Positions 57,151 through 64,000 of a stretch of DNA of 64,000 bases are shown piece after piece; positions within the stretch are counted from its first letter, which is position 1; the number at the start of each line of letters is the position of its first letter. The DNA is taken from contig JAITGO010000017.1 of assembly GCA_031280615.1 (NCBI GenBank), positions 558,001 through 622,000 of the forward strand, read 5' to 3'. Origin of the DNA: Desulfobulbus sp. (GTDB lineage Bacteria; Desulfobacterota; Desulfobulbia; Desulfobulbales; Desulfobulbaceae). The translations under genes and the position numbers were made by a program. The notes under the pieces are model-generated. The model was not told the origin of the DNA, ran no database searches, and saw nothing but the letters and a program-made list of their open reading frames with translations.

Positions 57151-57843
57151 GTGGAGTTATCTATTTTTGAAGTTATGAAGCACGCCGGGCTGACGGGCAA
57201 GTTGATTATGCTCATTTTGCTCGTTTTTTCGGTGCTTTCATGGTCCATTGTCATTATGAAATTTCTCGCGTTCAGAAAGGCCCGCAACGCCTCCCTGGAT
57301 TTTCTCGACGCATTCTGGGAGAGCAAGACCCTGCACGAAGCATACGAGGCGGCGCGTGAATACCCCTTGAGCCCTGAAGCCGCGGTCTTCGTTGCCGGTT
57401 ATAACGAATTGAAGAAGATCAGCGCCGCCCGTAGCAGCGGACAGGTGCCCGCCACCCTGGAAATGCAGTTGGCCACCATGGACAATCTCAAGCGGGCGGT
57501 TCGCAAGGCGCAATTTTTGGAGTCCGACCGCATGTCCAGTTCGATTTCGGTCCTGGCCACCACCGGCAGCGCCACCCCGTTCATTGGTCTGTTCGGTACG
57601 GTTTGGGGCATCATGGCTTCTTTTCAAAGTATCGGCGAAAGGGGTTCGGCCTCGCTGGCCGTTGTCGCACCCGGCATATCGGAGGCGCTAGTCGCCACGG
57701 CCGCTGGCCTTGCCGTTGCCATTCCCGCAGTTATCTTCTTCAACTATTTTTCCAACAAGGTTGCCGGGATTGACTCCAATGTCGAGAGCTTCAGCACCGA
57801 TTTCATCAACCTGATCGAGCGAGATATTCTCACGAGAACGTGA
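57151..57843 (+). CDS. tolQ: TolQ/ExbB-family proton-channel protein
   Basis: The 230-residue inner-membrane protein has three membrane helices (about 18-38, 125-150, 165-190) and the family segment TGSATPFIGLFGTVWGIMASF and SEALVATAAGLAVAIPAV. With TolR it forms the motor that uses the proton gradient to drive TolA during cell division and outer-membrane constriction. First gene of tolQRAB-cpoB; GTG start. Confidence 0.92.
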   Translation: MELSIFEVMKHAGLTGKLIMLILLVFSVLSWSIVIMKFLAFRKARNASLDFLDAFWESKTLHEAYEAAREYPLSPEAAVFVAGYNELKKISAARSSGQVPATLEMQLATMDNLKRAVRKAQFLESDRMSSSISVLATTGSATPFIGLFGTVWGIMASFQSIGERGSASLAVVAPGISEALVATAAGLAVAIPAVIFFNYFSNKVAGIDSNVESFSTDFINLIERDILTRT

Positions 57844-57847
57844 TCGT

Positions 57848-58270
57848 ATGGGACCGATAGGAAGTAACAGGGGCAAACGGGGCTTGGTCGCCGACATCAA
57901 CGTGACCCCCCTGGTGGACGTCATGCTGGTGTTGCTCATCATTTTCATGGTGACCGCGCCGATGATGACCCAGGGATTGGAGGTCGAACTCCCCGAGGCG
58001 ACCACCAAAGCGCTTCGCCAGCAGGAAGAACCTTTGGTGGTGACCATCAAGAAGGAAGGCGACGTTTACCTCAAGAAAGAAAAAATGACCTCGGCGACCT
58101 TGCAGCAGCAGCTGCGGATCATGTCCCCTGAAGTGAAGAAAGAGGGGATTTATCTCCGCGCCGACAAGAACGTTCCCTACGGTGTGGTCACCTCGACCAT
58201 GGCCGATATCCATGCCGCGGGTTTCGATAAACTGGGAATGATCACCATCCCGGCTGAACGAGACAAGTAA
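57848..58270 (+). CDS. tolR: TolR/ExbD-family motor protein
   Basis: The 140-residue protein has one membrane helix (about 22-41) with the essential Asp24 in INVTPLVDVMLVLLIIFMV and a periplasmic domain with IYLRADKNVPYGVV. It is the stator partner of TolQ and begins five bases after it. Confidence 0.92.
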   Translation: MGPIGSNRGKRGLVADINVTPLVDVMLVLLIIFMVTAPMMTQGLEVELPEATTKALRQQEEPLVVTIKKEGDVYLKKEKMTSATLQQQLRIMSPEVKKEGIYLRADKNVPYGVVTSTMADIHAAGFDKLGMITIPAERDK

Positions 58271-58289
58271 GGGCGATTGGCTGGGCTTC

Positions 58290-59444
58290 GTGCAGTATAG
58301 CGAGACGGAATTTCATCTCCTCCAGCAGGAGGCCGAACAACGCTGGTGGCTGGCGTTTGTGCTGGCCCTCTGTGTCCATGGCGCGGTGGTCGTGACCATG
58401 GTGCTCATGCCGTCGCTGTTTGAGAGCAAACCGATTGTCGAAGAAGTCGTCTCGGTCAGCCTGGTGGCCATGCCCGATGTCGGAGGCGCTCCGGCTGCCC
58501 CGGCTCCGCCTGCCGCAGCCGGTCCCCCTCCCAAACCCGCCGCCGAAAAGGTCGAGCCACCGCCGCCGCCTCCTCCTCCACCGAAGCCGGCAGCACCGCC
58601 CGAACCGGCGACTCCGCCCGAACAACTTGCGCCCACACCCAAAGAGAAGGTCGCCGTTCAACCGGAAGTGGCGCCGCCTGAGCCCGTCGATCTGAAAAAC
58701 CCGATTTCCCTCGCGCCCGATAAGCGCAAGATCAAGAAAAATCCGGACACCCGGCTGGAAGAGGAAAAGGTCAAGGAACGCGAGCAGGAGCAGCGCAAAC
58801 AGGAAGAACGCGAACTGCAAAAGAAGCTGGAAGAGCGCAAGCGGGAAGCCGAGCAACGCAAGCAGGAAGAGCGCGAACTGCAGAAGAAGCTGGAAGAACG
58901 CAAACGTGAAGCCGAGCAGCGCAAGCAGGAAGAGCGGCAAAAAGCCCTGGCTCAGGCGCGGCTTGAACAGATCAAAGCCGAAAACGAGGCACGGGCTGCC
59001 GCCGCCGAGGCGCGCGAGTTGGCAGCCCAGGCAAATGCCGCCAGGGACGCCGCCGCCGCGGTACGCGCCGACGCGAACCGCAGGTCACAGGCCATGCAGA
59101 ATGCCGTCAGCGGGGGAAGTGCTTCCGGGCGGCAGCAGGCCGTATCGATTGTCGAACAAACGTACTGGGGTGCCGTGGCGCAGCGGGTCAAGAGTTTCTG
59201 GGTGCTGCCGGAGATGCGCAAATGGGATTCGAGTCTGCTGGCCATGGTGGTGATCACCATCAACAAGAACGGTGAGGTCACCCGTATCCAGTTCGACCAG
59301 CGTTCCAAAGATCCGCTTTTTGACCAACTGGTGGAAAAAACAATCAGAAGCGCCGCGCCGCTACCGCGCTTCCCTGCACTGATGCAGCAGGAAACAACTG
59401 AAGTCGGGTTTAAATTCAGACCCGGCGAACTTGGCAATATGTAA
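58290..59444 (+). CDS. tolA: TolA-like energy transducer (TonB C-terminal fold)
   Basis: The 384-residue protein has one N-terminal membrane helix (about 18-40, beginning with the SHLS-like charged edge), a Pro-rich part (about 65-115), a long Glu/Lys/Arg/Gln coiled coil (about 150-270) and a C-terminal TolA/TonB-type domain (about 285-384) ending TEVGFKFRPGELGNM. The coiled coil contains a 21-residue unit in more than two exact-like copies. It links the TolQR motor to the outer membrane. GTG start. Confidence 0.88.
   Translation: MQYSETEFHLLQQEAEQRWWLAFVLALCVHGAVVVTMVLMPSLFESKPIVEEVVSVSLVAMPDVGGAPAAPAPPAAAGPPPKPAAEKVEPPPPPPPPPKPAAPPEPATPPEQLAPTPKEKVAVQPEVAPPEPVDLKNPISLAPDKRKIKKNPDTRLEEEKVKEREQEQRKQEERELQKKLEERKREAEQRKQEERELQKKLEERKREAEQRKQEERQKALAQARLEQIKAENEARAAAAEARELAAQANAARDAAAAVRADANRRSQAMQNAVSGGSASGRQQAVSIVEQTYWGAVAQRVKSFWVLPEMRKWDSSLLAMVVITINKNGEVTRIQFDQRSKDPLFDQLVEKTIRSAAPLPRFPALMQQETTEVGFKFRPGELGNM
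58791..58937 (+). repeat. 63-base in-frame tandem repeat in tolA (2.3 copies)
   Basis: Copies at 58791-58853 and 58854-58916 plus a partial third at 58917-58937. Each encodes a 21-residue Glu/Lys/Arg-rich helix unit (QRKQEERELQKKLEERKREAE in one-letter pieces, for example QRKQEEREL then KKLEERKREAE), with only a few synonymous base changes between copies. The repeat lengthens the coiled coil by multiples of three heptads and could change in number by slippage. Confidence 0.9.
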
Positions 59445-59511
59445 GAGATCGTGTATATCTGGTAAGCCTTGCCCGATTTTTTTCTTCCTTTTTTTCTTAC
59501 GGTGAACGGTT

Positions 59512-60789
59512 ATGTTGCGTAAACGACATGTTGCGATGACCCTGACGCTGGCCGCATGTTTTTTCCTCTGCTTGCTGCACGGGGAAAGCAAAGCTGAACC
59601 CGCCTACTTCGACATCACCGCTTCCGAGATGCGGAAAATCATGGTGGCGGTTCCCGGCTTTTCCGGCGATGGCCAAGCCACGGCGGCGACCCAACTCCTG
59701 AGCAAAGGATTGGCCTTGCACACCTTTATCAGTGTCATCGATCCGAGCCGCTACGGCGGCGGCAGCGATGCCGACTGGAAAAGCTTGGGTGCCGACTTTG
59801 TGGTCATCGGCAAGGTGGGCACCGACCCGGCCGGCATGGCCGTCGAGGGGCAGATTCTCGATGTGGGCAGCGGCCGAATGTTGGTCAGCCGCCGTTACAA
59901 GGGCGGTACCGACCAGCTCGAGGATATGACCCTGCGGCTGTGCGACTCTCTGATCGAGGATTTCACGGGCGAGAAGGGCGTCGCCCGCACCCGTATGGCC
60001 TATGTCTCCGATGCCAGTGGCAGGAAAGAGGTGTATGTCAGCGACATTTTGGGGCGCCATCCCCGGCAGGTGACCAGTCACCGCGCTCTGTGCGTTTCCC
60101 CTCGTTTTACTCCGGACGGCAATTACCTCGCCTATTCGACCTATCACCGGGGCAACCAGGATCTCTATATCACCGATTTGAGACAGAGCAGCACCACGAC
60201 CTCGCTTTCCCGGCGCAAGGGCCTGAACCTTGCCCCCGCCTTCACCCCCGATGGTCAGCGCATGGTTGTGACCTTGAGCCAGAACGGCAACCCCGATCTG
60301 TACCTCATGAGTCGCCAGGGAGAAATTATCAAGCAACTAACCTCCGGGGCGGGCATCAACGTTTCCCCCTCCTTTGCGCCTGACGGCCAGACCATGGCCT
60401 TTGTCTCCGACCGGAGCGGCAAGCCTAACGTCTATGTCATGAATGTCAACGGCGGTCAGGCCAAACGTCTGACCTTCAAGTTCAGCGAAAACAGCGAACC
60501 CGCCTGGTCGCCCAAGGGTGACGAGATCGCCTTTACCGGCCTGCAAGGGGGCGTGTACCAACTGTTTTTGATGGATCGGAACGGCGGCAATGTCCGACAG
60601 CTGAGCAGCGGCGGCGGCAGCTACGAATCGCCGACCTGGGCTCCGGACGGACGGCTGATCGGTGTCACCCGCAAGAGCGGCAGCCGGTCGGAGATTTGCG
60701 TGGTGAGCAAGAACGGCAAGGATATCCGGGTGCTGTTCACCATGCGAGGCAATCAGTCCTATCCGCAATGGTCCGGCCGATTGCCCTGA
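59512..60789 (+). CDS. tolB: Tol-Pal system beta-propeller protein TolB
   Basis: The 425-residue periplasmic protein has a signal peptide (about 1-28, ending ESKAEP), an N-terminal alpha/beta domain (about 30-160) and a six-bladed beta-propeller with the repeats SPRFTPDGNYLAYST, APAFTPDGQRMVVTLS, SPSFAPDGQTMAFVSDRSGKPN, EPAWSPKGDEIAF, SPTWAPDGRLIGVT. It binds Pal and TolA to switch complexes. Confidence 0.94.
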   Translation: MLRKRHVAMTLTLAACFFLCLLHGESKAEPAYFDITASEMRKIMVAVPGFSGDGQATAATQLLSKGLALHTFISVIDPSRYGGGSDADWKSLGADFVVIGKVGTDPAGMAVEGQILDVGSGRMLVSRRYKGGTDQLEDMTLRLCDSLIEDFTGEKGVARTRMAYVSDASGRKEVYVSDILGRHPRQVTSHRALCVSPRFTPDGNYLAYSTYHRGNQDLYITDLRQSSTTTSLSRRKGLNLAPAFTPDGQRMVVTLSQNGNPDLYLMSRQGEIIKQLTSGAGINVSPSFAPDGQTMAFVSDRSGKPNVYVMNVNGGQAKRLTFKFSENSEPAWSPKGDEIAFTGLQGGVYQLFLMDRNGGNVRQLSSGGGSYESPTWAPDGRLIGVTRKSGSRSEICVVSKNGKDIRVLFTMRGNQSYPQWSGRLP

Positions 60790-60882
60790 CCGGGTGAGCC
60801 GGGTACGCGGCACGATCCGGAATTGTCTGGCTATTTGAGTGGAATGTCGGTTTTTTTTTGGAAATTAAGGAGCTTGACTGCA

Positions 60883-62013
60883 ATGAAAACCCTGAAACAT
60901 ATAGCGGCGGCCGGATGTTCACTGTTCCTGTTGACGCAGTGTGCGACCCAGGATGAGGTCCAGAATCTGCAACGTCAGCTTCGCGCGGTGAATCAAAGAG
61001 TCGAGGATGTGCGGACCAACACGGTCGGCCAGATGCAGAAGCGGCAGGCCAATTCGGTGAACAAGCTCGATCAGGTCGAGGACGAGACCTCGCGCATCCG
61101 TTCGAGCATTGAAGAAAATACCAGCCAAAACGCTCAGTTCCGCGATCAGGTCAACCAAAACATCTCCAAGCTGCAGACCTCTGTGGACAGCTCGAAGTCC
61201 AGCCAAGAGGCAAAGATCAGCGAGTTGAACCAGAAGATTTCGGTGCTTGAGGAGAAGCTGGCCATGGTCAGCGAAAATTTCAGTAGGGCGCAGCAGGAGC
61301 GAATCGCCGAGGCCGAAAAAAGGGCGCAGGCCGCGGCACAAAAGGCCGAGGCTGCCAAGCAGAAGGCCGCGCAGGCAGGTGCCGCCACCACCCAGCCCGT
61401 GCCTCCACCCCCGACTTCCGCCTCCTCGCAGTCTTCCGGAACCACCGGCGTGGTCAAGGTGAATCCGGACAGCAAGAAAACCAAGGTCGCGTCCGCGGCT
61501 CCCGCCGCACCGGAACCGGCCCCTGCGAAAAAAACGCCGGAACCGGCCAAGGAAAAAGAGCAAGCCGCCGCTCCGGCCAAGCAAGCTGCTGCTGCGCCTG
61601 AGAAAGCCGCGCCCGAAAAAGCCACGGCCGAGAAAACGGCGTCTTCCACCTCCGATTCGTTTAGCAGCGGCATGAATCAGTTCAAGGATAAAAAATACAA
61701 AGACGCCTACAAGTCCTTCGAGCAATCCCTTTCCGCCAATCCCAACGGCAGCCAGGCGGCCAAGTCGCTCTACTACATGGGGGAGAGTTTGTACAATCAG
61801 GGCGAGTACGATCTTGCCATTCTCGATTATCAGAAGGTAATTTCCAACCACGGCAAGGACTCCTTGGCGCCGAGTGCCCTGCTCAAGCAAGGGATGTCCT
61901 TTGAGAAACTGACCGATCACGAAACGGCCAAGATCATCTACAAGAAACTGATCAACGACTATGGCGGCAGTTCCGAGGCATCCCAGGCCAAAGACCGGCT
62001 CGGCAAGCTGTAA
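60883..62013 (+). CDS. cpoB: Tol-associated tetratricopeptide protein CpoB (YbgF)
   Basis: CpoB couples outer-membrane constriction with septal peptidoglycan synthesis. The 376-residue protein has a signal peptide with an LLTQC lipobox-like end (Cys20), a coiled coil with ERIAEAEKRAQAA repeats, an Ala/Pro/Lys-rich linker (about 155-265) and a TPR domain (about 268-376) with FKDKKYKDAYKSFEQSLSANP, then YYMGESLYNQGEYDLAILDYQKV. E. coli CpoB is soluble; a lipobox here would anchor it, which might help to replace the absent Pal. The ATG at 60883 has AAGGAG upstream. Confidence 0.88.
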   Translation: MKTLKHIAAAGCSLFLLTQCATQDEVQNLQRQLRAVNQRVEDVRTNTVGQMQKRQANSVNKLDQVEDETSRIRSSIEENTSQNAQFRDQVNQNISKLQTSVDSSKSSQEAKISELNQKISVLEEKLAMVSENFSRAQQERIAEAEKRAQAAAQKAEAAKQKAAQAGAATTQPVPPPPTSASSQSSGTTGVVKVNPDSKKTKVASAAPAAPEPAPAKKTPEPAKEKEQAAAPAKQAAAAPEKAAPEKATAEKTASSTSDSFSSGMNQFKDKKYKDAYKSFEQSLSANPNGSQAAKSLYYMGESLYNQGEYDLAILDYQKVISNHGKDSLAPSALLKQGMSFEKLTDHETAKIIYKKLINDYGGSSEASQAKDRLGKL

Positions 62014-62022
62014 GAACGGCGC

Positions 62023-62817
62023 TTGTCGGTAGGCAAACGGAAGCAGCGGCTCGATACCCTGCTGGTCGCGCTGGGGCTGGCTGACGATATCGAGGCGGCC
62101 CAACGGTTGATTGGCGCCGGTTTGGTGCTGGTCGACACCCGGATCTGCGATAAGGCCGGACAAGCCGTTGCCATGGACAGCTTGGTGGCGCTCAAGACGG
62201 CCCGACGGCGATTTGTCAGCAGGGGAGGGGAAAAGCTCGATGGCGCCTTGGATGCCGCAGGCATCGATCCTGGCGGCTGGGTCTGCACCGATATCGGCTG
62301 TTCCACCGGCGGCTTTACCGACTGCCTGCTGCAACGCGGGGCGCGCAAGGTGTACAGTGTCGATGTCGGCTACGGTTTGCTTGATTGGAAGCTGCGCCAG
62401 GACGAGCGGGTGCAGGTGCTCGAACGAACCAATGCCCGCCATTTGACCTGCGAGCAGATTGCCGATCCCCTCGATTTTGCCGTGATCGACGCCTCGTTCA
62501 TTTCCCTTGAGCCGCTGCTGGCGCCCCTGCTGCCGCTCTTCCGCGAAGTTATCCGCATTTTTGCCCTGGTCAAACCGCAATTCCAGTTGCCGCGCGAGGC
62601 GGTAGGCCCCGGTGGCATTGTCAGCGACCCGGCCTTGCATCGGCAAGCGCTCGGTATGGTGCGGCAATTCGGCGCATCGCTCGGCCTGCACTGCGCGGCC
62701 ATGGTCGCCTCCTCCATTCGGGGGGCAAAAGGAAATCAGGAATTTTTCATGCTGTTGACCGGGACAACCGGTCCTGCACGCGAATCAAGAAAAAACGAGG
62801 AAGAAGGAGAGCAATGA
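62023..62817 (+). CDS. tlyA: TlyA-family rRNA (cytidine-2'-O)-methyltransferase
   Basis: The 264-residue protein has an N-terminal S4 RNA-binding domain (about 8-70, RLDTLLVALGLADDIEAAQRLIGAGLVLVD) and a class I FtsJ-like methyltransferase with VCTDIGCSTGGFTDCLLQRGA (SAM motif). TlyA methylates 16S and 23S rRNA and affects capreomycin sensitivity in mycobacteria. The start is probably the TTG at 62023, ten bases after cpoB; no other start fits the domain better. Confidence 0.88.
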   Translation: MSVGKRKQRLDTLLVALGLADDIEAAQRLIGAGLVLVDTRICDKAGQAVAMDSLVALKTARRRFVSRGGEKLDGALDAAGIDPGGWVCTDIGCSTGGFTDCLLQRGARKVYSVDVGYGLLDWKLRQDERVQVLERTNARHLTCEQIADPLDFAVIDASFISLEPLLAPLLPLFREVIRIFALVKPQFQLPREAVGPGGIVSDPALHRQALGMVRQFGASLGLHCAAMVASSIRGAKGNQEFFMLLTGTTGPARESRKNEEEGEQ

Positions 62818-63263
62818 TGGTTCGATCGCTGGGAAAAGGTTTCGTGTTCGGCATGCTGGCGACAGCTTTGAGTCTGAGCGGCGCCGTTGCCGCCGAATAT
62901 GTAAGCGTGGTCAAGGACGGGGTAAACCTGCGTTCCGCTGCCGGCACCAATGCCGAGATTTTGTTTCAACTGCCGCTCAATTATCCCCTCGAGGTGATCG
63001 GTAAGGATGGACAATGGCTCAAGGTGAGCGACTACGAGGGCGACAAGGGCTACATCCAGGAGTCGTTGGTCGGCAAAACCCCCCATGTCATCGTCAAAGC
63101 CAAGGAGTGCAAAATCTACAACGGGCCGAGCACCAAGGAAAAGGTGGTCGGTAACGGTGCCAAGGATGTCATCCTGCAGAAAGTGGAACAAAAGGGGGAT
63201 TGGATCAAGGTCTCGCACCCCAGCCTGACCGGCTGGGTCAACAAGAGCGCCGTCTGGCCGTGA
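62814..63263 (+). CDS. Periplasmic protein with two bacterial SH3 domains
   Basis: The 149-residue protein has a signal peptide (to about residue 27, GAVAA/EYV) followed by two SH3b repeats (about 30-85 and 92-149): VNLRSAAGTNAEILFQLPL, WLKVSDYEGDKGYI, then CKIYNGPSTKEKVVGN, WIKVSHPSLTGWVN. SH3b domains bind cell-wall peptides or metals. The start overlaps the tlyA stop by four bases. Its end overlaps the convergent exonuclease gene. Confidence 0.8.
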   Translation: MMVRSLGKGFVFGMLATALSLSGAVAAEYVSVVKDGVNLRSAAGTNAEILFQLPLNYPLEVIGKDGQWLKVSDYEGDKGYIQESLVGKTPHVIVKAKECKIYNGPSTKEKVVGNGAKDVILQKVEQKGDWIKVSHPSLTGWVNKSAVWP

Positions 63264-64000
63264 GCGTCGCGTTCTGACGCGCCAGCATCGTTCGGATCGC
63301 CCCGGCAAAATCGACCGGCAGTCGCACCTCCTGTCCCGCCTTGTTCCGGAACAGCAGGTGCCGCTGCCGGAGCCCGAACAGGAAGAGGTCGCGGGTTATT
63401 TCCACATCTTTACGGCAATATGCCGCCAGCTTGTCCATTTCTCCCTGCTTGAACCAGCGTAAGGCCGTCAGACCGTCGCCGTCCTTGCGGATGCCCAAGG
63501 TGGTTTCCGCCAACCGGTCCAGGCTGAGCCGATAGCCCAATTGCCCGGTGATCGCCTCCAGTAAATCAAACGACGGCAGCAGGCCGAGATCGCGGCGGCT
63601 GTAAGCCGACAACACCTTGCTGTCAAAGCGCTTGTTGTTGAAGCCCACCACCAGTTCGAGCCGGTGCAATTGCTCGATCAATTGCTCGATTCGGTCTTCG
63701 GTAAAAACAGTGAATGTTTGTGTGGCCCCCTCGTACAAAACGGCCACGCTGATCCGCATCAGCTCGGCCCGGTGCCAGCCGCCCACTTCCTGGGCGGATT
63801 TCTGCGTTTCCACGTCAAAGACCCCGTAATTTTCCGGCAGACGGAACAAAGGCGGTGCCGGTTCGGCCTGCGGCACGGCAAGCTCCGTCCGGGACGCAGG
63901 TGCGCTTCTTGTGGTCGGCTGGCCCTGCTCCAGGCGTTCCATGAGAAAAAGGCAGGCCCGCTTGTCGATGGGGCGGTTGCCGGAGCCGCACTTCGGCGAA
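63238..64000 (-). CDS. RNase H-like exonuclease domain protein (5' end outside window)
   Basis: The frame is open to the right edge, so the start of the gene is missing. Residues visible from an in-frame Met at 63942 start 20 codons after the edge; upstream of it a basic, Cys-containing stretch (SPKCGSGNRPIDKRACLFLM) suggests continued coding. The fold has DEDD-type features: GVFDVETQKSAQEVGG, ELVVGFNNKRFDSKVL and LAAYCRKDVEITRDLF, like YprB/PF13482 exonucleases that degrade or process nucleic acid. It may be fused to a helicase or zinc-binding region beyond the window. The end overlaps the convergent SH3b gene by 26 bases. Confidence 0.7.
   Translation of the reverse strand, partial: SPKCGSGNRPIDKRACLFLMERLEQGQPTTRSAPASRTELAVPQAEPAPPLFRLPENYGVFDVETQKSAQEVGGWHRAELMRISVAVLYEGATQTFTVFTEDRIEQLIEQLHRLELVVGFNNKRFDSKVLSAYSRRDLGLLPSFDLLEAITGQLGYRLSLDRLAETTLGIRKDGDGLTALRWFKQGEMDKLAAYCRKDVEITRDLFLFGLRQRHLLFRNKAGQEVRLPVDFAGAIRTMLARQNATLTARRRSC

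Noticed and set aside
58791..58937. Tandem repeat as a possible CRISPR or non-coding repeat
   Set aside because: It is in frame within tolA, without spacers, and encodes a coiled coil.
60919..62691. 590-codon minus-strand open frame with low-complexity Gly/Arg/Leu sequence
   Set aside because: Antisense to cpoB and tlyA; composition reflects the reverse of Ala/Lys/Pro codons.

Overview
The window reads as chromosome of an anaerobic, Gram-negative sulfate-reducer-type Desulfobacterota, most likely a Desulfobulbus relative. The evidence is a TunR-type regulator (XerC/D-like domain plus TOBE domains, a family described from sulfate-reducing deltaproteobacteria), a small periplasmic tetraheme class III cytochrome c, an anaerobe-type EtfBA with a ferredoxin-like N terminus, a PxxKW cysteine-rich protein, and complete outer-membrane systems (Mla, Tol). 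Codons are GC-rich at third positions. No rRNA, tRNA, CRISPR array or intact insertion sequence was seen. The taxonomic call is an inference from gene content.

Layout. 1-7.65 kb is an accessory cluster: the end of an acyltransferase-3, a STAS antagonist, an RsbW-like kinase, a membrane-anchored PP2C phosphatase, a small 83-residue ORF, a radical SAM/SPASM protein, a MATE transporter fused to a degenerate GHKL domain, and a stand-alone condensation-like protein. This is the best candidate for an undescribed system. 8.2-26.9 kb is mostly housekeeping: TerC, AI-2E-family permease, coaD, a BON lipoprotein, topoisomerase IV (parE-parC), cutA, coaX, an LD-carboxypeptidase, an FMN riboswitch with ribB, queD-queE, a TrmN6-like methyltransferase, a ComM-like ATPase and a hybrid histidine kinase. 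A decayed UDP-sugar dehydrogenase lies between ribB and queE.

27.1-32.3 kb holds the cytochrome, tunR, an ACT-domain protein, an MDH/LDH-like dehydrogenase, and a gene-poor stretch with one GNAT and a truncated gene tail abutting a PilZ gene. 32.8-36.3 kb is mlaEFDAC. 36.5-45.3 kb is a long lipid operon: yceD, rpmF, plsX, fabH, an acyl-CoA dehydrogenase, etfB, etfA, fabG, acpP, fabF and rpiB; the dehydrogenase/ETF genes sit inside the fatty-acid synthesis genes. 45.4-55.8 kb carries nrdR, ribD, a ParB-like protein, ihfA, eno, pilC, a PxxKW protein, yggS, tatD, a lipoprotein gene, coaBC and darP. 55.8-64 kb carries a thioredoxin-reductase-like flavoprotein, tolQRAB-cpoB without pal, tlyA, an SH3b protein and the 3' part of an RNase H-like exonuclease gene.

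How the genes work together: coaD, coaX and coaBC cover most of CoA synthesis; plsX/fabHGF/acpP feed phospholipids, and Mla and Tol maintain the outer membrane. In the first cluster the phosphatase, kinase and STAS proteins form a textbook partner switch that could link an external signal to a modified peptide or acylated product and its MATE exporter.
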